Shown here in pieces: positions 1 to 8,136 of a stretch of 64,000 nt of DNA. Origin of the DNA: DSWT01 sp035420085 (GTDB lineage Bacteria > Chloroflexota > Anaerolineae > B4-G1 > SLSP01). The position numbers and the translations under genes are program-made. The DNA lies in contig DAOLUH010000013.1 of NCBI GenBank assembly GCA_035420085.1, positions 54,099 to 118,098 of the forward strand. Direction: 5' to 3'. Numbering within the stretch: the stretch's first letter is position 1; each line of letters starts with the position of its first letter. Below the pieces are notes generated by a model. That model worked only from the letters and a program-made list of their open reading frames with translations. It had not been told where the DNA came from and ran no database searches.

Positions 1-674
1 ACGTGCCGCAGTTCGAGATCGCCTCGCACACGTACTCCCATCAAATGCTGCGCGATCACCCGTTCTGCGGTCCGGCGATAGCACCGGCTGCGCGCCTGCG
101 TGAGATTCGCTACGGCAAAACGCTGGTTGAGCAGACCTTCGGGCGGCCCTGCGTGGGGATGCGGCCCGGCTGCGGCTTCGACCGTGGTTTGCGAGGCGAC
201 CCGTGGCTGGTGAAAGCGGTTGCGGATGCAGGTTTCGGCTACATCAGCTCTGTGCTGTGGGGGCCAGAGATGACCGTGCCCGCCCTACTCGAACCGCCGT
301 TCACCTACGCCGGCGAAGGCTGCCCCGACCTATGGGAGATGCCCGGTCACGGCTGGCACGAAAACCTGCTCAAGGGTCACAACCTCACCGACCGGCCGCA
401 GCGCATCCTCGCCTGGCCCTCGCCCTTCCCGGAGGCCATTCGCCTGGGACCGATTGCCACGCCGGAAGAGGAATTCGCGATGAACCGCCTTTTCATCGAC
501 CGCGCCATCGAACTCGATCTGCCCTACGTCTCCCTCATCTGGCATCCCTGGTCCCTGGCGCGCTTTGATCCGGCGATGACGATGCTGGCCATGACCTTCG
601 CCTACGTCCGCGAGCGCGGCCTCGAACCAACCACGTTCGCAGGCGAGCAACAGCGTTTGAAGGAGGCGTTATAG
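1..674 (+). CDS. Polysaccharide deacetylase family protein (5' end cut by window)
   Basis: Carbohydrate-esterase-4 / NodB-type fold, which removes acetyl or related groups from polysaccharides or acts on related amides. The visible part starts inside the protein: the motif EIASHTYSH supplies the two metal-binding histidines (H-x3-H), and GMRPGCGFDRGL matches the following R-P-x-G region. The first motif (T-F-D-D-G with the catalytic Asp) would lie before the window, so the gene is partial and its start is unknown. The C-terminal SLIWHPWSL carries the expected late histidine. No downstream operon partner is certain; a 9-bp hairpin overlaps the stop codon. Family assignment is good, substrate unknown. 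Confidence 0.72.
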   Translation, partial: VPQFEIASHTYSHQMLRDHPFCGPAIAPAARLREIRYGKTLVEQTFGRPCVGMRPGCGFDRGLRGDPWLVKAVADAGFGYISSVLWGPEMTVPALLEPPFTYAGEGCPDLWEMPGHGWHENLLKGHNLTDRPQRILAWPSPFPEAIRLGPIATPEEEFAMNRLFIDRAIELDLPYVSLIWHPWSLARFDPAMTMLAMTFAYVRERGLEPTTFAGEQQRLKEAL

Positions 675-698
675 CGCGAGTTGACAACCCGCGCTATA
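670..698 (+). terminator. Hairpin overlapping the stop codon
   Basis: TATAGCGCG (670-678) pairs perfectly with CGCGCTATA (690-698) across an 11-nt loop. The left arm contains the TAG stop of the deacetylase. No T-tract follows, so intrinsic termination is uncertain; it may simply stabilise the 3' end. Confidence 0.4.
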
Positions 699-706
699 GC
701 ATCGGT

Positions 707-753
707 ACCTCGAGAACTTTTAACTTGGAACTCTGAACTTGAGACTTTGAGGA
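707..753 (+). repeat. Short tandem-like AACTTTGAACTTGA-type repeat
   Basis: Degenerate repetition of a roughly 7-8 nt word (GAACTTT, AACTTGGAAC, GAACTTGAGACTTTGAG) just before the ribosome binding site of the next gene. It has the same look as the repeats around the four-helix-bundle gene at 25.1-25.5 kb. Function unknown. Confidence 0.45.
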
Positions 754-793
754 GATTCAACCATGATGCGACTTGTGACGTTTGTAGCTGCCG

Positions 794-1369
794 TTGCGTT
801 TCTGGCTCTATTTGGGCATCCGCGTGCTATTCACTGCCGCCAGCGTGTGGGCGATGTCCGAAGCAGTCGCGCGCGAGCGGATGAAGCCCGGTCCAGGGGC
901 GAAACCGGAGCCGGTCTACAACGTCGGCGCGACGCTGATGTGGATTGCGCACGTCGTCATCGTCTCGCTGGATTTGGGACGCTATCACTGGAGCGCGGGA
1001 TTTCCGGTCTGGGTGCAGGTGATTGGCATGATCGGGATGCTTGGAGGCATGGCCCTGCCCGTCTGGGCGCTGCGCCACAACGAATATCTCTCGGCGCGCA
1101 TCCGCATCCAGGGAGAGCGCGGGCAGATCGTGGCGACGACGGGGCCGTATGCCTACGTGCGCCATCCCAACTACGCGGGTGCGGTTCTCCTCGGCCTGAC
1201 CAGCGGCCTGGTCTTCGGCTCGTGGCCCTCCATCCCGCCGCTGCTGGTCTGGATCGGCCTGCTGGTGTATCGCACCCTTAACGAGGAAAAAGTCCTGTTT
1301 GCCGAGTTGGAAGGCTATCGGGAGTATGCGGAGAAGGTGCGGTATCGGTTTGTGCCAGGGGTCTGGTGA
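794..1369 (+). CDS. Isoprenylcysteine carboxyl methyltransferase-like membrane protein (possible frameshift at 5' end)
   Basis: Integral membrane methyltransferase of the ICMT/PEMT group, about 191 residues with four to five hydrophobic segments. The family signature is GPYAYVRHPNYAG, with downstream EEKVLFAELEGYREY matching the SAM-binding C-terminal region. The substrate cannot be read from sequence. The open frame only allows a TTG start at 794 with no Shine-Dalgarno, directly after an in-frame TAG. A good site (GAGGAG, 8 nt, ATG) lies at 763, but in another frame, and it encodes a plausible hydrophobic start (MMRLVTFVAAV). A one-base shift near 785-800 would join the two, so this is either a sequencing error or a damaged gene. 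Confidence 0.68.
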   Translation: MRFWLYLGIRVLFTAASVWAMSEAVARERMKPGPGAKPEPVYNVGATLMWIAHVVIVSLDLGRYHWSAGFPVWVQVIGMIGMLGGMALPVWALRHNEYLSARIRIQGERGQIVATTGPYAYVRHPNYAGAVLLGLTSGLVFGSWPSIPPLLVWIGLLVYRTLNEEKVLFAELEGYREYAEKVRYRFVPGVW

Positions 1370-1379
1370 GGAAAAAACT

Positions 1380-1778
1380 ATGCTGGAGGCGATTCTTGCC
1401 ATTTCGCTCATCATCGGCCTTATGTCGTGGATACTGATTCTTCAATATCGTCAGATCCCGTCATTAAAGGGATTTACAGAGTATGAAAAGATTGTTTTAA
1501 AGCGACAAGCTACAGTGGCGTTTATACTCATTCCGCTCCTGTTATTGGTTATGGTGCCGCTCATAACGGAGAAAAATCTTGTGCCACCCATTATTTATGC
1601 CGTTGGAGGCGCGTTAGTCCTTGGATACATCGCTGTGACTTCTATTGTCCACCAAGTGTCAATTTTCCGAAGTAAAGGACAGGCTGAGCCATCCAAAGGC
1701 AAACGAGCTATCATATACAGTGTCCTTGTTATTGTCTTTATATTCGTTATAGGTTGGGAACTGCTGTCTAATCGTTGA
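1380..1778 (+). CDS. Small membrane protein of unknown function
   Basis: 132 residues. Three or four hydrophobic segments are visible: residues about 3-22 (AILAISLIIGLMSWIL), 47-65, 72-93 and 112-128, with a basic stretch (SKGKR) before the last. ATG at 1380 follows GAGG at the end of the methyltransferase gene, so the two are probably translationally linked. An upstream in-frame start would overlap that gene and lacks a ribosome binding site. Base composition is clearly AT-richer than both neighbours, which suggests separate origin. Family not recognised. Confidence 0.65.
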   Translation: MLEAILAISLIIGLMSWILILQYRQIPSLKGFTEYEKIVLKRQATVAFILIPLLLLVMVPLITEKNLVPPIIYAVGGALVLGYIAVTSIVHQVSIFRSKGQAEPSKGKRAIIYSVLVIVFIFVIGWELLSNR

Positions 1779-1791
1779 GGAGTAAATCTTT

Positions 1792-4700
1792 ATGAGTCAC
1801 TTGTCAATTCTTCAAAATTCCCTAATCAACCTCGCCGACTTCGCCCGCTTCCGCTGGTGGACCGGCACGGAGCGTCACAACCTGTACACCCACGACCTCA
1901 CGCCAGACACCGACGGCCTGCTGCGCCCGGTCCGCGATCCCGAATCCGGCGTGTGGCAGCTTGGCCTGGAATGGGATGAGCCGCGCGACATACGACAAGT
2001 GGTTGTGCGCTTCGCGGGCGATGCGCCGCCCGACCTGCGTGCGCAATACTGGCAGAACACCTGGCCCACGCCTGCCCCGGAGCGACGACCGGGCGCGCGG
2101 CGCGGCTGGATCGGGCGCGACGATCCCTGGCACGGCCGCTGGGTGACGGTGCGCGCCGAAACGACAATCGCGCGCGCCCCCTTTCCATCTCCGCGCGTCC
2201 CCCTCCTTCCTTTTGCTCGCGTCCCCGTCTCGGGGACGCAAAGCCCGCCCCCGGGGACGGGGGCGGGAGCAACGATCACCTTCACCTTCGACCCCGTCGA
2301 TCTGCCCGAATTACGCGGCGTGATGTCGGCGGCGCAATTGGAGGAGGCCGCGCACTATCTCGCACCCTTCCGGCGCACGCTCAAGCTGCGGCTGGTCTGC
2401 GGTGGAGATGCGCAACCCATCATCGCTGAACTCGGCGTCTACTCCGATACACGGTGGGACGAAGGGGAGATTGATGTGCGGTGCATAGAAAATGGCAAAT
2501 GGCAAATGGTGAATGACGGATGGCAGGCGGTGAACGGGGAAGCGCTGAGCGTTACGCCGATTGACGCAGCGTGTGTGCGGCTGCGCGTGCGATACGCGGA
2601 TTGTGGGGCGGATTCGGCGGATCGCACAATCCTCACGCTGCATGACGGAGAGCGCGGTTTCTCATTCCGTGTCGCCGACCTGGATCGGGGGCCGATCTAC
2701 ATCAAGGACTACGGCGCGTACATCACCTGGGCGGGCGGCGAGTCATTCGAGGCATATCAGCGGCGGTTGGCGGGTGCGCCGAAACCCATTTACGACCGCA
2801 TCTTCGATGAACCGGAACAATCGCTGGCGCGTGCCCTGGCAGAGATTCCGCCGTTGGACGTCGTCAAGCAGGATTCCTACACCGGCCTGGGACGTTATCT
2901 GCCGCTGAGCCTCGAAGCTGGACGGCAGGAGTTCGCACTGCGCCACAACGGTGAACTCTTCGCCGACAAGACCCAGTTGAAATTGTCCGGACGGGACGCG
3001 GCGCGCCTGCTCTGGCCGGGGGCGCAACTGCGCTTTCGTTTCGGCACAGGCGATCCACCTGACTTTCGAGAACCAGGCCATCGCACCGCGCAATCCCTGC
3101 TCGACGGCTGGCTGCCGGTTGTCATCAGCCGGTGGTTGGATCGAGAGATCGAAGTCGAAGAGACGGCGTTCGTCGCGCAACTCGAAGGTCCGATGACCGG
3201 CCCCGACGCCCGACGCGGCGACGAAGATGTGGTCGCCATGCTGCGCTTCGTCCTCTGCAACACCACCCACGGGCGCAAACAGGTCCACTTCTGGCTCGCC
3301 ATCGCGCCGCAGGAGCAGCTTGAGGTGTGCGACGAACTGATTCTGGCCCAGGGCCGCGTCGTGCCAGACGTGCCCGTCGCGCGCGCGTGGCGCGTGGACG
3401 CTTACCCGGAATCCCGGCTGCGCGGCGTGTTCCACAGCGGCGGGCGCGGGACACTGGCGGCGGTTCCCTGCGCCGAAAATGGCGTCTCCCGCGTCATCCC
3501 GACAGCGATTCTGTACACCGTCGAGCTGGATGGCGGTGAATCGCACACACTCACCATGACCGTTCCTTTCGTCACTTTGTCAACGGATTTAACGGATAAC
3601 GCTAATCCGTTAAAATCCGTTCAATCCGTTGACACTCCCAACTTTGATGAGAAGTTGGTAGACGTCGTCGCTTACTGGCGCGGCTACGTCGAGTCCGGCG
3701 GGCAGATGGACGTGCCGGACGCCGTGCTGTCCGATTTCCACAAGGCTGCGCGCGTGCATGTGGGCATCAGCGTGGACAAGGAGCCGGAGAATGGTCTGTA
3801 CGTCGTCCCGGCAGGAACGTGGTCCTACGGCGCGTGCGGCAACGAAGCCACCTGGCAGATTACGATGCTCGATCAAGCCGGGCATCACGACCGGGCGGCG
3901 GCGTACCTGGAGACGTTCTTGCAGACGCAAGGCATCGCTGCGCCGGATGGTAAGTTCACCGCGGCAGAAGGCGCGCTCGTGGCGGTGAACTTCGACGGCG
4001 GCGCGCCGGTGATGGGCAGCTTCGCCTACAACCTCGATCACGGCTACATTATGGAATGTCTGGCGCACCACTACCGCTACACCGCTGACCGGACGTGGCT
4101 CGACCGGGTAACGCCCAACCTCATCGCCGCGTGCGATTTCGTCATCCGCGAGCGGGAAAGCACCAAGCAGCGCATGTCTGAGTCACGTTCCATCAGATTC
4201 AATCCTGAAAATCCTGTCAATCCTGTCCAATTCTCAGAAGAATCCCGCGTGGCGGAATGGGGTCTGCTGCCCGCCGGGCATCTGGAGGACAACCCCGAAT
4301 GGCGGCACTGGTTCACCGTCAACGCGCACGCCTACGCCGGGTTACGCGCGATAGCCGATGTGCTGGCATCGGTGGATCACCCGGAGGCGGCGCGACTGAC
4401 CCGCGAAGCAGACGCCTACCGGCAAGACATCCGCCAGGCGGCGCTGCGGGCGATGGTCGAGTCGCCGGTGGTGCGCCTGCTTGATGGAACGTACAGCCCC
4501 CACATCCCCACCCGCACCGGCATCCGTGGGCGCGAATGGGGCTGGTTCCGCGAGGCGGCCTACGGTGCGCTGCACCTGCTTGAAGGCGGCGTTTTCGCTC
4601 CCGACGAACCGGAAATGACGTGGGTGCTGAAGGATTTGGAAGACAACCTCTTCGTCTCCCGCGAGTGGGGGCGACCGGTGGATTTGGAGAAGTTCTGGTT

Positions 4701-5271
4701 CAGCCATGGCGGCGTCACCATCCAGCCCAATCTGATGGACCTGGGCATTGATTACCTGCGGCGCGGGCAGATCAAACACGCGCTGCGGGCGCTGTTCAAC
4801 AACTTCGGCTCGGAACTGTACCCGGACGTGCGCACCTTCACCGAGCATCCGGTCACGGAATTGGGGCACGGCGTCGGCCCGTTCTACAAATCGCCGGACG
4901 AGAGCAAGGCGCTGGTGTGGCTGCGGCATTTCCTGCTGCACGAAGAGGGCGACGCGCTGCACCTGGCGCTGGGCGCGCCGCGCGCCTGGTTCGCGCCGGG
5001 GCAGAGCTTCGGCGCGCGCGATATGGCGTCGTTCTTCGGGCCGGTGACGTATCGCGTACAGACCAGGCCGACGGAGGTCACAGTGGACGTCGAATTATCG
5101 GATGAGCGCCCACCCCGCGAACTCCATATCCACGTCCGCCTCCCCGAAGGACAGGTGATAAAGGCAGTCACGGTCAGCGGTCAACCGCACGCGGATTTCA
5201 AGAGCGAGGTCATCCGCATCGCCAAGCCATCGCGTTGTCTGATGATCGTCGTGACATATACTGGCGCTTAA
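1792..5271 (+). CDS. Very large putative six-hairpin glycosidase-type protein
   Basis: 1159 residues, no signal peptide, so probably cytoplasmic. The N-terminal half (about 1-590) looks beta-rich with discoidin-like segments. Residues about 640-1080 have the aromatic and acidic pattern of an (alpha/alpha)6 barrel (GTWSYGACGNEATWQITMLD, then MGSFAYNLDHGYIMECLAHH). A beta-sandwich tail follows. Assignment to six-hairpin glycosidases is from fold pattern only; the GH family and catalytic acid were not identified. The reading frame contains four stretches that look like inserted DNA repeats at residues about 140-160, 232-243, 596-614 and 801-814, each keeping the frame open. Neighbours (deacetylase, sugar dehydrogenase) fit glycan metabolism. 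Confidence 0.5.
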   Translation: MSHLSILQNSLINLADFARFRWWTGTERHNLYTHDLTPDTDGLLRPVRDPESGVWQLGLEWDEPRDIRQVVVRFAGDAPPDLRAQYWQNTWPTPAPERRPGARRGWIGRDDPWHGRWVTVRAETTIARAPFPSPRVPLLPFARVPVSGTQSPPPGTGAGATITFTFDPVDLPELRGVMSAAQLEEAAHYLAPFRRTLKLRLVCGGDAQPIIAELGVYSDTRWDEGEIDVRCIENGKWQMVNDGWQAVNGEALSVTPIDAACVRLRVRYADCGADSADRTILTLHDGERGFSFRVADLDRGPIYIKDYGAYITWAGGESFEAYQRRLAGAPKPIYDRIFDEPEQSLARALAEIPPLDVVKQDSYTGLGRYLPLSLEAGRQEFALRHNGELFADKTQLKLSGRDAARLLWPGAQLRFRFGTGDPPDFREPGHRTAQSLLDGWLPVVISRWLDREIEVEETAFVAQLEGPMTGPDARRGDEDVVAMLRFVLCNTTHGRKQVHFWLAIAPQEQLEVCDELILAQGRVVPDVPVARAWRVDAYPESRLRGVFHSGGRGTLAAVPCAENGVSRVIPTAILYTVELDGGESHTLTMTVPFVTLSTDLTDNANPLKSVQSVDTPNFDEKLVDVVAYWRGYVESGGQMDVPDAVLSDFHKAARVHVGISVDKEPENGLYVVPAGTWSYGACGNEATWQITMLDQAGHHDRAAAYLETFLQTQGIAAPDGKFTAAEGALVAVNFDGGAPVMGSFAYNLDHGYIMECLAHHYRYTADRTWLDRVTPNLIAACDFVIRERESTKQRMSESRSIRFNPENPVNPVQFSEESRVAEWGLLPAGHLEDNPEWRHWFTVNAHAYAGLRAIADVLASVDHPEAARLTREADAYRQDIRQAALRAMVESPVVRLLDGTYSPHIPTRTGIRGREWGWFREAAYGALHLLEGGVFAPDEPEMTWVLKDLEDNLFVSREWGRPVDLEKFWFSHGGVTIQPNLMDLGIDYLRRGQIKHALRALFNNFGSELYPDVRTFTEHPVTELGHGVGPFYKSPDESKALVWLRHFLLHEEGDALHLALGAPRAWFAPGQSFGARDMASFFGPVTYRVQTRPTEVTVDVELSDERPPRELHIHVRLPEGQVIKAVTVSGQPHADFKSEVIRIAKPSRCLMIVVTYTGA
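2211..2270. repeat. Double-hairpin GC repeat inside the glycosidase gene
   Basis: Two adjacent perfect hairpins: CGTCCCCG (2220-2227) with CGGGGACG (2231-2238), and CCCGCCCCC (2244-2252) with GGGGGCGGG (2259-2267). The encoded residues (Pro/Gly/Ser/Thr-rich) do not resemble the surrounding protein. This is likely an in-frame inserted palindromic repeat. Confidence 0.65.
2489..2520. repeat. AAATGGC tandem repeat inside the glycosidase gene
   Basis: Three consecutive units of the word AAATGGC/AAATGGT followed by GAATGAC. It encodes NGKWQMVND, and WQ(M/A)V appears twice. The simple word repetition in a GC-rich gene suggests an inserted repeat that stayed in frame. Confidence 0.5.
3579..3633. 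repeat. AACGGAT/ATCCGTT inverted repeat, copy 1 (in frame inside the glycosidase gene)
   Basis: The left arm repeats AACGGATTTAACGGAT; the right arm repeats ATCCGTT three times and ends in GTTGAC, complementary to the GTCAAC at the left end. Together they form a long imperfect hairpin. A second copy of the same family is at 38850-38910 between hgcA and hgcB. Here it is translated (about residues 596-614) without breaking the frame. Confidence 0.8.
4196..4232. repeat. AATCCTGT word repeat inside the glycosidase gene
   Basis: AATCCTGAAAATCCTGTC followed by AATCCTGTCC: three units of an AATCCTG word, AT-richer than the flanks. It is translated as a NPENPVNPVQ stretch. This matches the style of the other short repeats in the window. 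Confidence 0.6.
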
Positions 5272-5277
5272 TTTTTC

Positions 5278-5299
5278 AAACCGAAAGACGGTTTTTCGA
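5278..5299 (+). terminator. Intrinsic terminator after the glycosidase gene
   Basis: Stem AAACCG (5278-5283) with CGGTTT (5289-5294), 5-nt loop, followed by TT and a T-rich stretch, located 7 bp past the stop codon. Confidence 0.65.
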
Positions 5300-5362
5300 T
5301 TAAAAAATCCATCGAAACCTGAATATATTGCATCTTCGTATTAAAATTATTCGATTTGGGTC

Positions 5363-5411
5363 TTGACAAAAATCGGAGTATAAGTTACAATATTACTCGT
5401 AATTAAATTAC
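5363..5411 (+). promoter_or_regulatory. Sigma70-type promoter and palindromic operator of the MFS gene
   Basis: TTGACA (5363-5368), 17-nt spacer, TACAAT (5386-5391). Immediately downstream the 13-nt perfect palindrome GTAATTAAATTAC (5399-5411) covers the expected start of transcription, a position suited to a repressor. No adjacent regulator gene was seen. Confidence 0.7.
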
Positions 5412-5430
5412 ATAAACGAGGAGCGTAAAA

Positions 5431-6774
5431 ATGAACGAAGATGCAATGATCAAAACCGGCGCTGGGCCAGACGCGCCCAAGCCCCAAGACAAGCGTTGGG
5501 CCAGGCCTTTTTTCACCATCTGGATCGGGCAGGCGTTGTCGTTAATCGGCAGCCAGGCGGGTGGGTTTGCCCTGGTGTGGTGGCTCACGCAAGAGACCGG
5601 CGGTTCGGCCACCGTCCTGGCGCTGATGACGTTCATCTCGATGCTGCCTTACGTGCTGCTAGGGCCGTTTGTCGGCGCGTTGGTGGATCGCTGGAATCGC
5701 CGCCGGGTGATGATCGTCGCGGACAGTCTGATCGCGTTGTTTTCGGCGGGATTGGCTGTGTTATCGTGGGCGGGGGTTTTACAAGTCTGGCACGTCTTCG
5801 TCATCATGTTTGTGCGGGCGTTGGGCGGGGTCTTTCACTATTCCGCCATGCAGGCGTCTACCTCGCTCATGGTGCCAAAATCGCAGTTGGCGCGCGTCGG
5901 TGGGATGAACCAGACACTGCGCGGCGCGCTGGACATCATCACCCCGCCGGTCGGTGCGTTTTTGATGGAAGTCTTGCCCCTGCACGCCATTATGGGCATT
6001 GATGTGCTGACGGCTATCTTTGCCATAACGCCGCTGTTCTTCATTCACATCCCACAGCCGGAGCGCCCCGCCGAGGACCTCGCCGCCCTGCCGAGTCAAC
6101 GCCAGTCCCCCGTTGTGCTCTTGTGGCGCGATGTGGTCGCCGGCTTTACCTACATCTGGCATTGGAAGGGCCTGTTCATCATCCTGCTCATGGCGACGGT
6201 GCTCAATATGCTGGCGAATCCGGCCTTCTCGCTGCTCCCGATCCTGGTGAAAAATCATTTTGCCGGCAATGCTCAGCAACTGGGATGGCTGAATTCATCC
6301 TGGGGCATTGGGCTAATCGCGGGCGGATTGACGTTGAGCGTGTGGGGCGGGTTCCGCCGCAAGATCTACACGTCACTGACCGGGCTGGTGGGCATGGGAC
6401 TGGGCATGTTGATCGTCGGTATGGCTTCGTCCACCGGATTCTGGGTGGCGTGGGCGGGGATGTTGTTCGCCGGATTTATGAATCCGATCGTCAACGCGCC
6501 GTTCCTCGCGCTGTTGCAAAGCGCCGTCGCGCCGGAGATTCAGGGGCGCGTGTTTACCGCTGTGAGCAGCCTATCAGGGTTGGCCTCGCCGCTAGGGATG
6601 CTCATCGCCGGCCCGGTGGCAGATTGGGCGGGCGTGCAGGTCTGGTTCATTGCAGCAGGCGCTATCAGTATGGCGATGGCTGCTGCGATGCGTATGATTC
6701 CGGCGGTAATGCAGCTTGAAGACGAAGCCAGCGCGCGCGAAAAACAAAACGGACTGGCGCTCCAGAGTGCATAA
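5431..6774 (+). CDS. MFS efflux transporter (EntS / macrolide-efflux MFS_3 type)
   Basis: 447 residues with about twelve hydrophobic segments; a cytoplasmic-membrane antiporter that would export small hydrophobic compounds or siderophores. The loop after TM2 has the major-facilitator signature in the form GALVDRWNRRRVMI. A charged central loop (residues about 205-225, PQPERPAEDL) separates the halves, and LVKNHFAGNAQQLGWLNSSW is typical of the MFS_3 group. The start is the ATG preceded by GAGGAG. It stands alone behind its own promoter and is closed by a hairpin shared with the convergent gene. Substrate unknown. Confidence 0.85.
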   Translation: MNEDAMIKTGAGPDAPKPQDKRWARPFFTIWIGQALSLIGSQAGGFALVWWLTQETGGSATVLALMTFISMLPYVLLGPFVGALVDRWNRRRVMIVADSLIALFSAGLAVLSWAGVLQVWHVFVIMFVRALGGVFHYSAMQASTSLMVPKSQLARVGGMNQTLRGALDIITPPVGAFLMEVLPLHAIMGIDVLTAIFAITPLFFIHIPQPERPAEDLAALPSQRQSPVVLLWRDVVAGFTYIWHWKGLFIILLMATVLNMLANPAFSLLPILVKNHFAGNAQQLGWLNSSWGIGLIAGGLTLSVWGGFRRKIYTSLTGLVGMGLGMLIVGMASSTGFWVAWAGMLFAGFMNPIVNAPFLALLQSAVAPEIQGRVFTAVSSLSGLASPLGMLIAGPVADWAGVQVWFIAAGAISMAMAAAMRMIPAVMQLEDEASAREKQNGLALQSA

Positions 6775-6783
6775 AGGAGGCAG

Positions 6784-6820
6784 GAAGCATGATGCATGAG
6801 TTTTTCATGCATCATGCTTC
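6784..6820. terminator. Bidirectional terminator between convergent genes
   Basis: A perfect 16-bp stem, GAAGCATGATGCATGA (6784-6799) with its complement at 6805-6820, and a GTTTT loop. It lies between the stop codons of the MFS gene (+) and the dehydrogenase gene (-). No long T-tract. Confidence 0.65.
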
Positions 6821-6825
6821 ACGTT

Positions 6826-7965
6826 TTACGCCACGTAATGCGGATCGGTAATCCGCTGATCCTCTACATTTTTGTCCTTCGACGACGCTTGTTTTTCCGC
6901 GATGAAGGCGTCATACGCGGCGCGATCCACCGGCAGCGCGACCGGCTGTCCGGTGTGCCCGGAGAGCAGAATGGCGTTCGCCAGTTCGAGGCTGCGGATG
7001 GCCTCCGGCCCCGGGGAGAGCAATTTCTCGCCGTGGAGAATCGCCTGCGCGACGTTGTAGACGACGGCAGCGTGACCGGTGGTGCGCTCTTCCAGTTCCA
7101 CCGCCACTTCCGCCACATCGGGATGGCCCCACATCGCCTCAACGCCGTCGGAGGCGGCGCGCACGCCGGGTTTGACTTCCCAGAAACGCAGGCCGTGATC
7201 GTCGAGCACGAGCTTGCCGTATTCGCCACACAGCTCAAGGCGCATCCCGGTGGGATATTCGTTGACCGTTTCCAGCATGTAGCCAATCGCGCCATTCTCG
7301 TATTCGAGCAACGCGGCGGCTTCGTCCTCCACCTCGATGACGTGCTGGCGCGTGTTCACCTGCGCGATCACCCGCGAGGGCATCCCCGCCAGCCAGGTGA
7401 AGAGGTCCATCCCGTGCGGGGCCTGGTTGAGCAACACGCCGCCGCCCTCGCCCTTCCACGTGGCGCGCCAGCCGGCCGAGTTGTAGTAGGCCTGGCTGCG
7501 GAAGTGGCAGTCGGTGAGTAGCGTGCGGTAGAGCGGCCCCAGGCGGCCTTCGTCCACCAGCTTCTTGGCGGCCTGTGATGCCGGGAGTGTTCGCTGCTGG
7601 AACATCACGGCGAAAACCACGCCCGTTTCTTCGGCGGTCGTGATCATCGCCTCCGCGCCCGATACCATCACCGCCATTGGCTTCTCGCTGATGACGTGGA
7701 TGCCGCGCCGCATCGCATCCACGGCGATGGGCGGGTGGAAGTAGTGCGGGGTGGCAATGATGACGGCGTCTACCAGGCCGCTGTCCAACAAAGCCACATG
7801 ATTGTCGAAGCCGGGAACCTCGAAGTTGCGGGTGGCCGTCTCCAACGCCGCCGGCGCAATGTCACACACCGCGGTCAACTCCACAGCGGGGATCATGGGG
7901 AAGTTGCGCCCGTGCCCTGTGCCCATCCCGCCAACGCCGATGATGCCGAATCGTACTTTGTCCAT
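6826..7965 (-). CDS. Gfo/Idh/MocA family NAD(P)-dependent oxidoreductase
   Basis: 379 residues; a sugar or inositol-type dehydrogenase acting in the cytoplasm. The N-terminal Rossmann motif GVGGMGTGHGRNF (residues about 11-23) binds NAD(P). The family motif EKPMAV (about 94-99) supplies the conserved lysine. The C-terminal alpha/beta domain contains GGGVLLNQAPHGMDLFTW with the catalytic-region histidine. ATG at 7965 follows AGGGAG. It is monocistronic and convergent to the MFS gene. The substrate cannot be assigned; the glycosidase and galactonate-dehydratase-like genes in the window suggest sugars or sugar acids. Confidence 0.88.
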   Translation of the reverse strand: MDKVRFGIIGVGGMGTGHGRNFPMIPAVELTAVCDIAPAALETATRNFEVPGFDNHVALLDSGLVDAVIIATPHYFHPPIAVDAMRRGIHVISEKPMAVMVSGAEAMITTAEETGVVFAVMFQQRTLPASQAAKKLVDEGRLGPLYRTLLTDCHFRSQAYYNSAGWRATWKGEGGGVLLNQAPHGMDLFTWLAGMPSRVIAQVNTRQHVIEVEDEAAALLEYENGAIGYMLETVNEYPTGMRLELCGEYGKLVLDDHGLRFWEVKPGVRAASDGVEAMWGHPDVAEVAVELEERTTGHAAVVYNVAQAILHGEKLLSPGPEAIRSLELANAILLSGHTGQPVALPVDRAAYDAFIAEKQASSKDKNVEDQRITDPHYVA

Positions 7966-8060
7966 ACGTAACTCCCTGTGAATTTGTTTTGATGGTGGGG
8001 GAATGTGTCATAGATTTGATTATGGATGACTCACGCCTCTTTACCCATCTCTGATTGCTT

Positions 8061-8087
8061 ATTATAGTAGTTACGCGAATAGTTCAA
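8061..8087 (-). promoter_or_regulatory. Possible promoter of the Gfo/Idh/MocA gene
   Basis: On the minus strand TTGAAC (8082-8087) and TATAAT (8061-8066) are separated by 15 nt, shorter than ideal. The perfect -10 box carries the call. Nothing else recognisable in 7966-8136. Confidence 0.4.
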
Positions 8088-8136
8088 ATCAGGCCGTACC
8101 GCTGTAAAACTCCACTACCCCTTCACACAAGATGCG

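Noticed and set aside
681..884. Plus-strand open frame overlapping the ICMT-like gene start
   Set aside because: No ribosome binding site, no recognisable protein; the conserved product is encoded in the frame from 794.
1299..1379. Upstream extension of the small membrane protein gene
   Set aside because: Overlaps the methyltransferase coding sequence and lacks a ribosome binding site; ATG at 1380 has one.
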